Assembly (NCBI GenBank): GCA_916700875.1
Contig: CAKAKS010000062.1
Coordinates: forward strand, 8,361,373-8,425,372
Reading direction: 5' to 3'
Source: Sebastes aleutianus
Taxonomy: Eukaryota > Chordata > Actinopteri > Perciformes > Sebastidae
Length of the DNA stretch: 64,000 nucleotides
In this document: positions 1 through 41,200 of the stretch, in pieces
How positions within the stretch are numbered: position 1 is the stretch's first letter
How the letters are laid out: each line of letters opens with the position of its first letter
Position numbers and translations under genes: made by a program
The notes under the pieces: generated by a model
Told to the model about the DNA's origin: nothing
The model's database searches: none
The model's input: only the letters and a program-made list of their open reading frames with translations

Positions 1-539
1 AGAATCACAGAAGGCACAGCTTAAATCAATGTCATTTTTGAATTTCACAAAAAAATGACATAACCGAATGATTTTAAATGACACTTCTTTGACCCTTATT
101 TACCAAAAATATTTTTTGTGGGAGAGTCCAAATTTTTTTACCAACTAAATTGTTTACATCCTAATACAGTATTTGCAGCAAAAGAGACCCTGCAGTGATA
201 TCAACAATTAGGGTTAACAGGCCCCTGGAAACTTGAAGAGCATCACGAGTTCAGGCTGTATTACACTTATATTAAATAAAATCATAGAAATTAAATACAT
301 TTGTAAATAAATTATTAAAAAGTAAATACAAGTAAAAGTAGTTAGTAAATCATATAAATTAGGGTTGAAAAAAACTAAAAACTAAAATAGATGCCACAAA
401 GCAGTCATCAACAGAGTATAGGTCCCCTATAGTGGATAGTAGCCTATTGAAATGCTATAGCACAATGTAAAAATACTGCATTGAAGTAAAATTCCTTCAT
501 TAATGTTTTATTAGAAGAAGCATGACCTTACAGTAAAAT

Positions 540-1023
540 GCAGCTCATTTTGAAAAAGGGCCCCTGCCTCCTGTTAATGGATTGGCTACTATGTGTTTTT
601 TATTATTTAGCCTACTTTAATTTTGGTTATATATGCAGATATACTGTTCTCATACAACGCGTGATTTCTCATGTTTTGCATACAAAATTTTAATATGCAG
701 GCATAAAAAAATGTATTTGCAGGACAGATAATAATGCATACAGTGCACTTTCATAGACTAAGCTACTGGAGTTACTCTGCACTATACTCATTGTTAACAG
801 TCTCTTCTGCACTATATTCACTTTTTTAATAGTCCTGTATCACAGCTGTTACCCTGCACTATATTCAGTTTTAACAGTTTTCTTTATCTCCTTGTATTTT
901 TATATCTGATATATTTTTTTTAACTCCTCTACTAACTTTTTTACTGCCTTTTTACTAACATGTTTTTGCACTATGGAACTGTGATGCTGGAAACTTGAAT
1001 TTCCCTCGCGATCAATAAAGTTA

Positions 1024-1024
<1 letters not shown>
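540..1024 (+). mobile_element. 3' tail of a non-LTR retrotransposon (LINE-like)
   Basis: Noncoding AT-rich sequence with a repeated 'ctgcactatattca' phrase at about 777, 810 and 855. It ends at 990-1024 in 'aatttccctcgcgatcaata' plus 'aag', then runs straight into (TCTA)n. A TTTCCC..GATCAATAAAG end followed by a tetranucleotide tract is, from memory, typical of 3' ends of L2-like fish LINEs; the family is inferred, not searched. No coding part is visible. Bases 1-540 are AT-rich with no gene or repeat that I recognise. Confidence 0.4.
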
Positions 1025-1084
<60 letters not shown>

Positions 1085-1085
1085 C

Positions 1086-1135
<50 letters not shown>

Positions 1136-1136
1136 A

Positions 1137-1168
<32 letters not shown>

Positions 1169-1192
1169 CATCTATCTATCTATCTATATCTA
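1025..1192. repeat. (TCTA)n microsatellite
   Basis: About 42 tandem TCTA units with a few interruptions (TCCA at about 1084 and 1168, TATATC at 1134 and 1185). It follows directly on the LINE-like tail, so it probably grew from that element's 3' terminal repeat. Confidence 0.95.
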
Positions 1193-1233
1193 ACTACAGC
1201 TCTTCAACACTGCTCAGTAAAAAGTAAAGTTTT

Positions 1234-3292
1234 TTTTTGCAGTAGTAATTTCTATAATTTCCAATCATCTATTAATTGCTTGTTTGTACTTATATTTTAT
1301 TATTATCTATTATATAGTAATTTCTATAATTTCCAATCATCTATCAATTGCTTGTTTGTACTTATATTTTATTATTATCTATTATATAGTATATTTATAA
1401 TTTCCAATCATCTATTAATTGCTTGTTTGTACTTATATTTTATTATTATCTATTATATAGTAATTTCTATAATTTCCAATCATCTATTAATTACTTGTTT
1501 GTACTTATATTTTATTATGATCTATTATGTAGTAATTTCTATAATTTCCAATCATCAATGAATTGCTTGTTTGTACTTATATTTTATTATTATCTATTAT
1601 ATAGTAATTTCTATAATTTCCAATCATCTATTAATTGCTTGTTTGTACTTATATTTTATTATTATCTATTATGTAGTAATTTCTATAATTTCCAATCATC
1701 AATGAATTGCTTGTTTGTACTTATATTTTATTATTATCTATTATATAGTAATTTCTATAATTTCCAATCATCTATTAATTACTTGTTTGTACTTATATTT
1801 TATTATGATCTATTATGTAGTAATTTCTATAATTTCCAATCATCAATGAATTGCTTGTTTGTACTTATATTTTATTATTATCTATTATATAGTAATTTCT
1901 ATAATTTCCAATCATCTATTAATTGCTTGTTTGTACTTATATTTTATTATTATCTATTATGTAGTAATTTCTATAATTTCCAATCATCAATGAATTGCTT
2001 GTTTGTACTTATATTTTATTATTATCTATTATATAGTAATTTCTATAATTTCCAATCATCTATTAATTGCTTGTTTGTACTTATATTTTATTATTATCTA
2101 TTATGTAGTAATTTCTATAATTTCCAATCATCAATGAATTGCTTGTTTGTACTTATATTTTATTATTATCTATTATATAGTAATTTCTATAATTTCCAAT
2201 CATCTATTAATTGCTTGTTTGTACTTACATTTTATTATTATCTATTATATAGTAATTTCTATAATTTCCAATCATCTATCAATTGCTTGTTTGTACTTAT
2301 ATTTTATTATTATCTATTATATAGTATATTTATAATTTCCAATCATCTATTAATTGCTTGTTTGTACTTATATTTTATTATTATCTATTATATAGTAATT
2401 TCTATAATTTCCAATCATCTATTAATTGCTTGTTTGTACTTATATTTTATTATTATCTATTATATAGTAATTTCTATAATTTCCAATCATCTATTAATTG
2501 CTTGTTTGTACTTATATTTTATTATTATCTATTATATAGTAATTTCTATAATTTCCAATCATCTATCAATTGCTTGTTTGTACTTATATTTTATTATTAT
2601 CTATTATATAGTATATTTATAATTTCCAAGCATCTATCAATTGCTTGTTTGTACTTATATTTTATTATTATCTATTATATAGTAATTTCTATAATTTCCA
2701 ATCATCTATTAATTGCTTGTTTGTACTTATATTTTATTATTATCTATTATATAGTATATTCTATAATTTCCAATCATCTATCAATTGCTTGTTTGTACTT
2801 ATATTTTATTATTATCTATTATATAGTAATTTCTATAATTTCCAATCATCTATTAATTGCTTGTTTGTACTTATATTTTATTATTATCTATTATATAGTA
2901 TATCTATAATTTCCAATCATCTATTAATTGTTTGTTTGTACTTATATTTTATTATTATCTATTATATAGTAATTTCTATAATTTCCAATCATCAATTAAT
3001 TGCTTAAGTACTTATATTTTATTATCTATTATATAGTATATCTATAATTTCCAATCATCTATTAATTGTTTGTTTGTACTTATATTTTATTATTATCTAT
3101 TATATAGTAATTTCTATAATTTCCAATCATCAATTAATTGCTTAAGTACTTATATTTTATTATCTATTATATAGTATATCTATAATTTCCAATCATCTAT
3201 TAATTGCTTGTTTATACTTATATTTTATTATCTATTATATAGTAATTTCTATAATTTCCAATCATCTAATAATTGCTTGTTTGTACTTATAT
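1234..3292. repeat. 72-bp AT-rich tandem satellite, about 28 copies
   Basis: A 72-bp unit containing 'ctataatttccaatcatct' and 'gcttgtttgtacttatattt' repeats without spacers. The phrase 'caatcat' starts at 1262, 1334 and 1405, and most units are 72 bp, with some 71-bp and shorter variants near 3000-3250. Because 72 is a multiple of three, reading frames stay open and give a meaningless 24-residue repeat; there is no sign of a real gene. Between about 1484 and 2131, variant units alternate with a 144-bp period and one variant recurs after 288 bp, so the array has higher-order structure. Confidence 0.95.
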
Positions 3293-3299
3293 TGTATTT

Positions 3300-3887
3300 C
3301 CCCTGGCTGTATCCCTGTACGCACACGCCTGATCCCTATCATTTAACTGGATGTGAACCTGGCTGGGATGGGCCAGTGTTTGTGATCTCCATGCGGATGT
3401 GACATTTCAGAGAAGAGCGCGACCGCCATTTTGAGATTTACCTCAGACTCAACACATCACAAACCACGGGAAGGAGCGGGGTGAAAGCCAGCCACACACA
3501 GCTCAGGCTACAGCGTTGTATGACCGGGCACATATTCCTCACAATAAACAAGAGGGTTCAGCTAGAAATGCAACGAGGTGCCGCGTTTTGTCGTGTATCG
3601 TGTTAAGGGGGTGAACTGGTTTATGTCGGGCCGTGTGGTTAACTCTCGTCTCCGCGAACTTCCAGATCACCATTAGTGCTATTCCGTGTTGGAAACTGGT
3701 TTGAATGGATAGCTCTTTCCTCCGCTCTTCCCCAGACGAGGGACAATCGGAGGAGCACACAGACTGGGGATATCGCAGACCAAGTTGTTGAATGTGTTGT
3801 CTATAGCAAATGAACCATTGTTTTCATTGTTGTTGTACCGATATCTCACCAGTCGGGCTGCCTAGTGTCAGGTAGCTTCACGCTAGC
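3300..3887 (+). promoter_or_regulatory. usp7 upstream region with a YY1-like site
   Basis: Unique, increasingly CpG-rich sequence between the satellite and the TATA box. 'ccgccattttg' at 3423-3433 is the reverse complement of CAAAATGGCGG, which matches the known YY1 consensus. I see no convincing exon of a divergent gene. That this is the usp7 promoter follows from its position and is not shown directly. Confidence 0.5.
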
Positions 3888-3894
3888 TATAAAA
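3888..3894 (+). promoter_or_regulatory. Candidate TATA box of usp7
   Basis: TATAAAA lies 491 bases before the start codon and predicts transcription from about 3918-3925. No AUG in any frame lies between 3920 and 4384, as expected of a clean leader. Promoters of this gene class are often CpG-island types with dispersed starts, so the TATA match may be incidental. Confidence 0.4.
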
Positions 3895-3917
3895 CAGGCT
3901 CTTTGCTCCTCACGGTG

Positions 3918-4384
3918 CAGGTCGTGTTGTGTCTTGTTCAACCACATTTCCCGGGGTTAAAGCCGGATTGATTAATTTCAGCGGGCCCTTTTATCTTTCG
4001 GTGCCCCCCGGTACCATCTATCCCACCCAACCTAGGCGACTCGCACCCAACACAGGCGCCGAGATTGGGCGAATAGCGAGCAAATACGTCCGCGTTTCTC
4101 TACCCGCTCCCCCGCCGACCTCCCCTCCTCACTCCCCGGCGCTGACAGCGGACAAGGCCGAGGTCGCGACAGCAGAGCAGGCCCGGCCGCCGAGGCTCGA
4201 CCTGTCCACCACCACACCACCTCCTCCTCCTCCTCCGCATCCTACCACACCTCACCAGCAGCAGCAGTCCACCAGAACCACCCGGGTCTCCGCCGAGCCG
4301 ACCCCGGACAAGGTCGAGGGTATAAGAGATAGCAGGGAGCAGCAGCAGCACCGCATCACCACCACAACAACAACAGCTGCCAAC
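3918..4384 (+). other. usp7: usp7 5' UTR (inferred)
   Basis: GC-rich leader between the candidate TATA box and the start codon, rich in CCT, CAC and CAG repeats (4220-4275 and 4340-4380). The reading frame of usp7 is open upstream as far as the stop at 3890-3892 but contains no AUG, so it is treated as untranslated. The 5' limit is a prediction from the TATA position. Confidence 0.45.
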
Positions 4385-33576
<29,192 letters not shown>

Positions 33577-35430
33577 AAGCAGCCCGCCCCTTCCTCTTTG
33601 TCCTCCTCATCCTCCTTCTCCTCTTCCTCCTCCTCCTGCTCCTGCTCCGCCTTCCTCCCTACCTACTTTAACACACCATAACCACAGACTGTAACCAACC
33701 GTGTGTGTGTGTTTGTGTGAGACTGTGTGGGTGTGCGTGCGTGCGTATGTGTGTGTTCATCACTTTTAACACCCTGCCTGGACACCTCTACAGCTCTACA
33801 CCGGCACTATGTCTTCAGCGATTTCGGATCTTGCTGCAGCTGACGGATTATCCCTCAACCACAAAAATAAACTGCACCAACCACCTCCCGACTGTTGATT
33901 TTGTTGTTTATTTTATTTCATTATTTTTTTTTTTTTATCGTCTCCCTCCATGTTTGAGGCTGTTCAGTTTGTTTTTTTCCCCCCCTGGCTTCTCTACCTG
34001 TTGACTGCCTGTTATTTTCGTTGCCTGTCTGGAAGTGGGAAAATGAAATTGGATTTTAATATAAAATAAGCGGAGAAGGGAGAGGAAGTGGGACACAGTA
34101 TAAATATAAGTATATATATATACACAAATATATATATATGAACTTCTAGACTTAGTTTTTGTTTCCTTCTCCCACCTCTCACAAGCTTTTTTTCCCTTCA
34201 GATTTTTTTGGGGGTTGTTTTTAAATAAAGAGTTGTTTGAAGAGGCGTCATGCTGCTGTGTGGAGTTAGATGGAAGGATGTTTGTGAGGACTAACTGACA
34301 GAAAAAGAGGGGAAGATGGTCATTTTTGCAGCTGCGAACTGGCATCCATCCCGAGGTTCACTAGTTGCCCTGATGTGGTTCTTTATATTTTCTGCTCCCA
34401 TCCTTTTTAGTGCAACAAAAGCAAGTATTTCCAAGTTTACACGCAATTTTTTCTCACTTAGTTTGGTTGGAGGAAAAATGTTTTTTTTTTGTCTCTTTCT
34501 GCAGATCTTGTATAATAAAATAAAAATCCACAGCATCTGTTTAAAAAAATAAATGGGGAAAAAAAATAAGGAGGAAATTTGTCTGTATTTCATCTTGCAC
34601 GTTGGCACTTAATGTCAGAGGTTTCTCAGGACTGGCAAATGTACATTTTGTTTGAGTTGCTTAGTGACTTTAAAGGAACACACACACACATGCACGGACA
34701 TTACCCCCCCTTGACTTTCTCTTTCTTTCTTTTGTTTTCGGGGGGTTTTAATGTCTTTCTCAGTCATTCCTCCTCTAAACGCAAACACGCGCGCACACGC
34801 ATACGAGCTTCGTCATCTTCTCTCTTGATTGAATCTGTTGCCCCCCGGTGGTTGGGAGCAGTAACTGCGCTGTGCTTACTAGGGAGCTGCAGACACCTCG
34901 AGCCCACTGGTTTGAAGATTGTGTAGAGACAAAACCAGCATTGTAACAAACACTTTAAGCCCTATGAATTCATTTTTCTTTTGTTTCTTTTAAAGCACAG
35001 ATGGAATGCTCCCCCCCAATAGTGCATAGCTGGCTCTGTAAAGACAACATTTAAGAATTGTATATTTAAAAATATGAACGTGTAAAATTAAAGAGAAACA
35101 CGCCTTTGTTGTTGGGTACAGAAGGAGCCAGGTGTTCATATTTCTTGTGTGTAGGGTTTATCTCTTTTTTTTTTGCGTTCCTGATGTACCATTGACGATT
35201 TTTTTCTGTTACATTTGGATTTATTTTTTCTTTTCTTTTCAAAACTAACTGCATTGGTTTTGTCTTGTTAAAAAGTGCAGTACGAAGATGACCTGCAGAA
35301 TCACACCTTAATTTGATCTTTTCCAGTTTAAAATCCTCAGTGTAGCAGCAGTGTACGACAACTATTCCTGTATATTGCCTTTTTGCTGGAAAAATGTATG
35401 TTGAATAAAATTTTCTATAAAAACAAAAAC
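33577..35430 (+). other. usp7: usp7 3' UTR (inferred)
   Basis: Starts after the TAA stop at 33574-33576 with pyrimidine-rich sequence (33585-33660), then T-rich and AT-rich sequence without coding potential. Candidate poly(A) signals AATAAA occur at 33866, 34224, 34513 and 35404, so alternative 3' ends are possible. The last one, 12 bp before an A-rich patch, is taken as the distal end because TTAA-bounded repeat sequence begins 70 bp later. Confidence 0.5.
35404..35409 (+). terminator. Distal poly(A) signal candidate of usp7
   Basis: AATAAA within 'gttgaataaaattttct'. It is the last canonical signal before the palindromic repeat at 35482. Proximal candidates at 33866 and 34224 may be used instead. 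Confidence 0.4.
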
Positions 35431-35481
35431 GCCACTCTGCTGCTTGTCCACGCCAGTGTTTACCCCCTGAAACACTGTTAA

Positions 35482-35650
35482 AGGAAGAGGTCGACATTTT
35501 GGGAAATGCACTTATTCGCTCTCTTGGTGCAGGATTGGATGAGAAGATCGATAGCTCTCGAGTTGTATCGATCTTCTCATCTAACTCATATCATTTCTAC
35601 ACGACTCTAGAAATGAATAAGTGTATTTCCCAAAACGGCAAACTGTTCCT
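35482..35650. mobile_element. Short palindromic TTAA-flanked MITE
   Basis: Flanked by TTAA at 35478-35481 and 35651-35654. The ends AGGAAGAGGTCGACATTTTG and AGGAACAGTTTGCCGTTTTG (right end, reverse complement) continue into matching GGGAAATgCACTTATTC. The centre is inverted as well: 'gagaagatcgat' and 'atcgatcttctc'. The whole 169 bp can fold as one hairpin. TTAA targets suggest a piggyBac-type or similar transposase. Confidence 0.7.
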
Positions 35651-35654
35651 TTAA

Positions 35655-37156
35655 GATTTAAAGTTGCCTTCGATCTAAAACTTGGAGATATCTTCCTACT
35701 TGGATGGCATCATCTAAAACTTGCCTACATGCAGCAAATGTTTTCCTAAACTTCAGAGCCATACAGCGTGCTTAATGATGGAAGAGATTTTCAGAGAAGG
35801 GGGTTTTCCCAGTGAGGTCAGAGGTCAAGTCACAGGACAGCTCACCCTGGAGCTTGACAGCAATACTTAGCTGAAGAGTGCACAGCATGCTGACTATTAC
35901 TCAAGATGACATGAGATTTAATTTAAACCTAAGTGTTTAGGAATACTTAATTTGCTTTGCCGGGGGCCACTTTTGCAAAATGACAGGAGATCGGGTCGTG
36001 TCTAGAAGGTAACCTGCAAATTGCAAAATCTGATCTGAAATCTTTAAAAACTTGCAAAAGCTTTTGTGAGACTCGCTGTCCGACGACCTATCCTAACTTA
36101 AACTATTCGAGATCAATGCCTAACCTTAACCGTTTTCTAGACATGACCAGGGGCCAGTTAATAAACACATAACAGACATTTGGGGCTCAGCCCTCTGTTG
36201 GGGGTCCAGGGGATCCTCCCCGTACATGTTTTTTTTTTTATATGTATACAAGCGCCATTAGTCTATTTTGATGCATTTTTATACTCTGGTACTTTATTTA
36301 TATCCAATGTTAATAAAAAATTCCAATTGTGAATTAGAAAATGGTCGGCGGGCCACCTGACACCTTACCACAAGCCGAGGCTGTAAGTTGATTATCACTG
36401 GTCTGCAGCCATGCTGCTTAGGCACAGCGGTGCTTTGAGCTACCATGTTCAACATCCCAGCTTAGCGTGTTAGCCTGCTAGCATTTGCTAATCGGCACTG
36501 AACACAAAGTACAGCTGATGCTGATGGGAACGTCATTAGTTTAGCAGGTATTTGGTCATAAACCAGAGTATTGGACAAATTCAAACTTTGACCTGATAAC
36601 AGATGTTGATAGATGAAAGGTCAGCAGAGTCTGTATCATAATTCCTCCTGAAATTGTTGAGATATTTCTGTCTGGACCAAAGTGGTAGACCAGTCAACAA
36701 ACAGACCAACATTAGCATCCATTGAGCTGCTAGCTTGGCTACAAATATCACATAATACAGGATCAACATCATTGACATTAACTTTGCTATCTAACAAATA
36801 CAGAAACATAAGATTGAAAGTTCATTCTTGACCTTGGGAACAGCAGTTGACCGAAACAACTCGTCCCTTTAGTAGCTGTTCTGGAGCCTTATCACATGAT
36901 CTCTCCCAGGGATGCAGATTGCCCAACCATGCTGTCTCATAAAATTGTGATTAAAATGAGATTGTGTGATGTGACCAAAGGCTCCAGGACAGCCACTAAA
37001 TGGATATGGAGGCGAGATTGCTTGCTAGTGCTTCGTAGAAAAAAAACACCAATTTAACCATCAGGTCAGGTGGTTGGCTTTGACCTCTGACCTCTCTAGA
37101 GAGAACAGAAATAAACAGAATCACAGCAGAGTGTAATGTGCAGTATATTGTCTACT
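35655..37156. other. Intergenic stretch between convergent usp7 and LITAF-like gene 1
   Basis: About 1.5 kb with no supported gene, RNA or clear repeat. Frames here are short and without similarity that I recognise. A G-rich and C-rich patch at 36180-36225 and scattered 'gctagc' phrases are the only visible features. Confidence 0.5.
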
Positions 37157-37162
37157 TTTATT
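37157..37162 (-). terminator. Poly(A) signal candidate of LITAF-like gene 1
   Basis: TTTATT on plus gives AATAAA on minus, about 930 nt after the stop codon of LITAF-like gene 1. It would make a 3' UTR within the usual range and leave about 1.7 kb to the convergent usp7 end. Untested. Confidence 0.3.
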
Positions 37163-38091
37163 AAAGAAAAAATGTTATAAAATAGTTAATAACAGTAAAT
37201 AACAGAAGTCCAAACATATCCGGTTTCATCCAGGGGACACACTGTAAATACATTGTTATTGTGTCAGGAAGCAACAAGTGAGTAAAACAAAATAAAATAT
37301 ATTTCTCAGTAAAATACCTATAGATTACACGGAAACAGCCAAAGAAGGATTTAAAATATTCAAACAATTTGACCCATTTTATTTGAAGTATCTTTATCAG
37401 TGGCTCCACCAACACATCATAATGTAGTACGGCAAATCTTTGCTGTTGTACTTTATATACAAGCTTTTCTTCGAACTTAATGCTCGCTCATCCCTTCACA
37501 GAAGAGTTAACGAGTAGTTTTGTGGCTGACATAGAAATATAATACACATTGGTCTTTTATTCTGGAGCGTTTTAATGTCTAATTAACCAACAATAATGCC
37601 AACACAAATGTATTGTGCAATAACTGCAGATGAGCAATTTTTGCTGTCATGCTCTGGTTTAATGTGTAGGCTTGTTTTATGGTGCTGTTATTTATTCAAA
37701 AGCTGTGATGATCCCTTCAAATGGACAGCTGGTCTGTTTAAATTTCATCTGAGCAATTCCTTGAAACAGAAATTATTTGATAAAGTTTATTTACAAGCCT
37801 TCATTTTAATAACATAATGAATGCAGAAGTGTCTGAGAAGGATATTAGAAAAATAAAGTGCATGGGATGTGCTGGATTTAACTTGCCAGCGCTTTAAAAA
37901 GGTGAGCACATGATATTTAAGCTATATTGACTCCCAGTCTGTTTGCTAATATATTTAATATTGCTTTGACCAATGCAATGGCTCATCCATAGAATAAGCT
38001 ACATTTGAACTGCGACCTTTCTCCGTCAGATTGATGAAAATGGTGCAACTCTTATAGCGTATCTATAGGTTCATGTCTGCCCTCGTCTTCG

Positions 38092-38229
38092 TCATTTACA
38101 GCATTGTTTCTTGTCAACGTGCAGGACTGTGTCGCAGTGGGGGCACGTGTGGTGTACATCCTTGCATTTTTTCACGCAGAAAGGAATCGGAAGCAGGACC
38201 ATGGGAGCCAGGCACATCAGCAGCCTGCA

Positions 38230-38260
<31 letters not shown>

Positions 38261-41200
38261 CGCACACACACAGTTAGTGTAGATTAGTGCTTTGTTTTTC
38301 ACCATTACTGTAGTTTTGAGCATTTGTTATTCACTTTTTTAGGGGCCGTACAAAAATGATTTAAGTGTGGAGGAGAGCTGAATCTTATATTTCATGATAA
38401 GAAATTAAGACTCTTGTTTTGTTTTGTTTTTGGACCCTCCCCTTGACTGAAAAACTGCAGTAAAACTTAAAATATTATATTTATTTATTTATTAAATTTA
38501 TGAATAAATCTTGCAAGAGAATTATACTGTCATTTTTTGCTAGAGATCTTACGTATTAAGCCCTTTGCTCCTCTCGAGCAGTGGTTCTCAACCTGGGGGT
38601 TACAGAAGGGGGGTAAATAAAATCACATATTTTAGACTGCAGAATGGTCGTTACATTACATTGCCTGTACCAGTAGTATAATTTGTCTTTGTCAGCACAA
38701 GCACTGTTTTGTAATATGTATTTATTCTTTTAGCAGGTATGATGAAATACAGTGAACATTAAGGACTCATCTTTTTCTGTTTTGTTTTACATTTTGTCCC
38801 CCATATACAATTTTATACAAACAAGAAAAAGGGAAAATAAATAAGACTAATAATAACAACAACAATAATAATAATAATATAATAATAATAATAAATATTA
38901 TTATTGCTATAAAAAAGTATTATATATATATACATATATATACATATACATACTGTACTGTACTGTATTGTACTGTAAATTATTTAAACTGTATTGACAT
39001 GCATTGACAGTGTTCATCAATGGTGAATGAATGCTTAATTTATCCTACAGTGACTTTAACTTAAGTATATTTTGTAGTTATGTATTAACATTTATTAATT
39101 AATGATTAAATCAAATATTCATTATCTCTCTCCCTCTTATTAAAATTGAGTTATTGTGAAGTAAGTTTTTTTGTGTACCTGTAAAATCTGTAATTCTACT
39201 ATTTATCGCAAATATTGTACTTATATATATATCGCTATATATCAAGTCGCATCCGTTACAAAGTAAAAACAAAAATGACATGAAAACGTCCTGATGAACT
39301 GTGTGAGAAAGGACCAGAAGAAAGGAGATAGATCATCAGAGAAGAAGCTCCAGGTGTGTCTGCGGCCGCAGGAGGGCAACAGAGCTCCACCAGGTCTACG
39401 GTCTATCATAGACATGTGATATGGTTCTGAGCAGGTGACACTCCAGGTCTCCATGGTTCACGTTCACGGGAGGGACCACTTCAAACACCATCAAATGAAG
39501 GATCACATGTGGGCTGTGGTTATAATTAGCGTTATTGTAGCTTGGTAGAGTTAATTAATGACTGATTTAATGCACCTGACCACCTGGCCAGCACGCTAAG
39601 TGACACACCCACAATGTTTGTGACAGTATGAGGCACGCTGCGTCTGGCTAACAGGCTAAATGCTAACATGCTTGTGGTGCCTCCAGCTGTGACGTTTGCA
39701 TTCACTGAGGAGCTTCTACCTGGAGGAGCGCAGCGGGACCAGAGAAGCGAGTGGACTGGTTATACTGGGAGCATTAAGGCCGAGTGGACTGGTTGTACTA
39801 TGCTTTGAGAATGAACGAAGTAGAACCAGGAGCAGATAGTGGAGGATTTCTTCTTGGTGCCGTTCAGACGGGTGAGTACAACAACACACTGCTGAACTCT
39901 CCTGATGAGAGCGTCAACAACCACTTAGTTGCCTAGCAGCATAGTTGTGTTGCTGTTAGTGTGTTTGTGGCTGCAGCTGCTGTGGAGTTTTATATTGTTC
40001 ATACATACTGTATATTGTTTATGTCCACATTTTTTTATTTGGTGATGATGATTCTAAAAGAAGTTTCAGGCGCTGTTGTGTCCATAGCTCGTTTTATTGT
40101 CGATCATATTTGTTTAAAGCAGCAGTGGGTAGAATTGGAGCAAATATTATTTAAAAAAAGTTATTTTTATAAAACGGTCACTTTATCCTGACAGTAGTGC
40201 ATGAGATTGGTAATCTGGAAAAATTATGTGCCTCTGTGTCCTCTGGTGCTCCTAATGGCATCTGCAAGATTTCACAAATTGGAGGAAAACAACCAATCAG
40301 AACAGAGTTAGAGCCTTGCCGTCTCTGAGCAGCTGTCAATCACTCGCTAACTTCGATCAAACGGTCAAACTAGGCAACACTGATCAAATATGAATCATTA
40401 TGCTGTTACTGTAATGCCTATTTTTCGCGTAAAATGTTTCAGAATCATCTAGTAGTGTACTGTTTAGCTGTAAAATGAGAAAGCTTGTGACCCGGCAGCC
40501 ATGTTGAGATCAGTTGAAGAAATACCAAGCACCGCCCACCAGCCGGTGCTCAGACAGGACACGGTGCAGAGCTCCGCGACACCGGGCCCAGTGAATGCGC
40601 GAAACAGCTGGACACACACATGCACTGGGCCCAGCACCGCTGAGCATGTGTGTGTGTATGTGTGTGTCCAGCTGTGTCGCTCTCAGAGCGTCTGCTGATC
40701 GGCCTTTATAGAGACCACCGATCAACTATTTAGAACGAATATCAGCTGATAATGATCGGTGACTGTTCAATTGGCCCACCAGTGACCCATGGGTTCCCTG
40801 GAAGTAGGGGGGTCAAGGGGCCAAAGCTCATTGAGTCAATGGTGCGCTGGAGTAAAAAGAAAGCGGCTCTTGCATTTCACGTCATTTTGCATTTGCAAAA
40901 TTAACAGCCGGTTAATGGGTGTTAGGCAATTGAAAACAACATTAACCAAAACTGACATCCCTAATGAGAGTTGTTTCTAATGTTTTATGTCCACCCCATT
41001 TACAATTATGATAAAAAACAACCACTTACTACGACCCAGGTGTAGATTTTGGGGGGAACGCAGGGAACACATCTCCTTCAATATTTAGAACACATGCCTG
41101 TATCTCCACTGGCTCTAAAAGGTGTTCTGTAGGGGCCCAACAGCCCCCAAACAGGCTAATGTGGCAATGCTAAAGGGTTGACAAGCGCCCTGAAGCCCAC

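Noticed and set aside
1280..3007. Long open frames (up to 399 codons) with a 24-residue hydrophobic repeat
   Set aside because: They come from the 72-bp satellite, whose unit length is a multiple of three; overlapping frames give equally repetitive proteins and there is no promoter or unique sequence.
1234..3292. CRISPR-like array
   Set aside because: Units are contiguous without unique spacers, AT-rich, in a eukaryotic genome with no cas genes.
3929..4384. N-terminal extension of USP7 as part of the CDS
   Set aside because: The upstream frame has no AUG, and the family starts at MNH; kept only as a finding to test.
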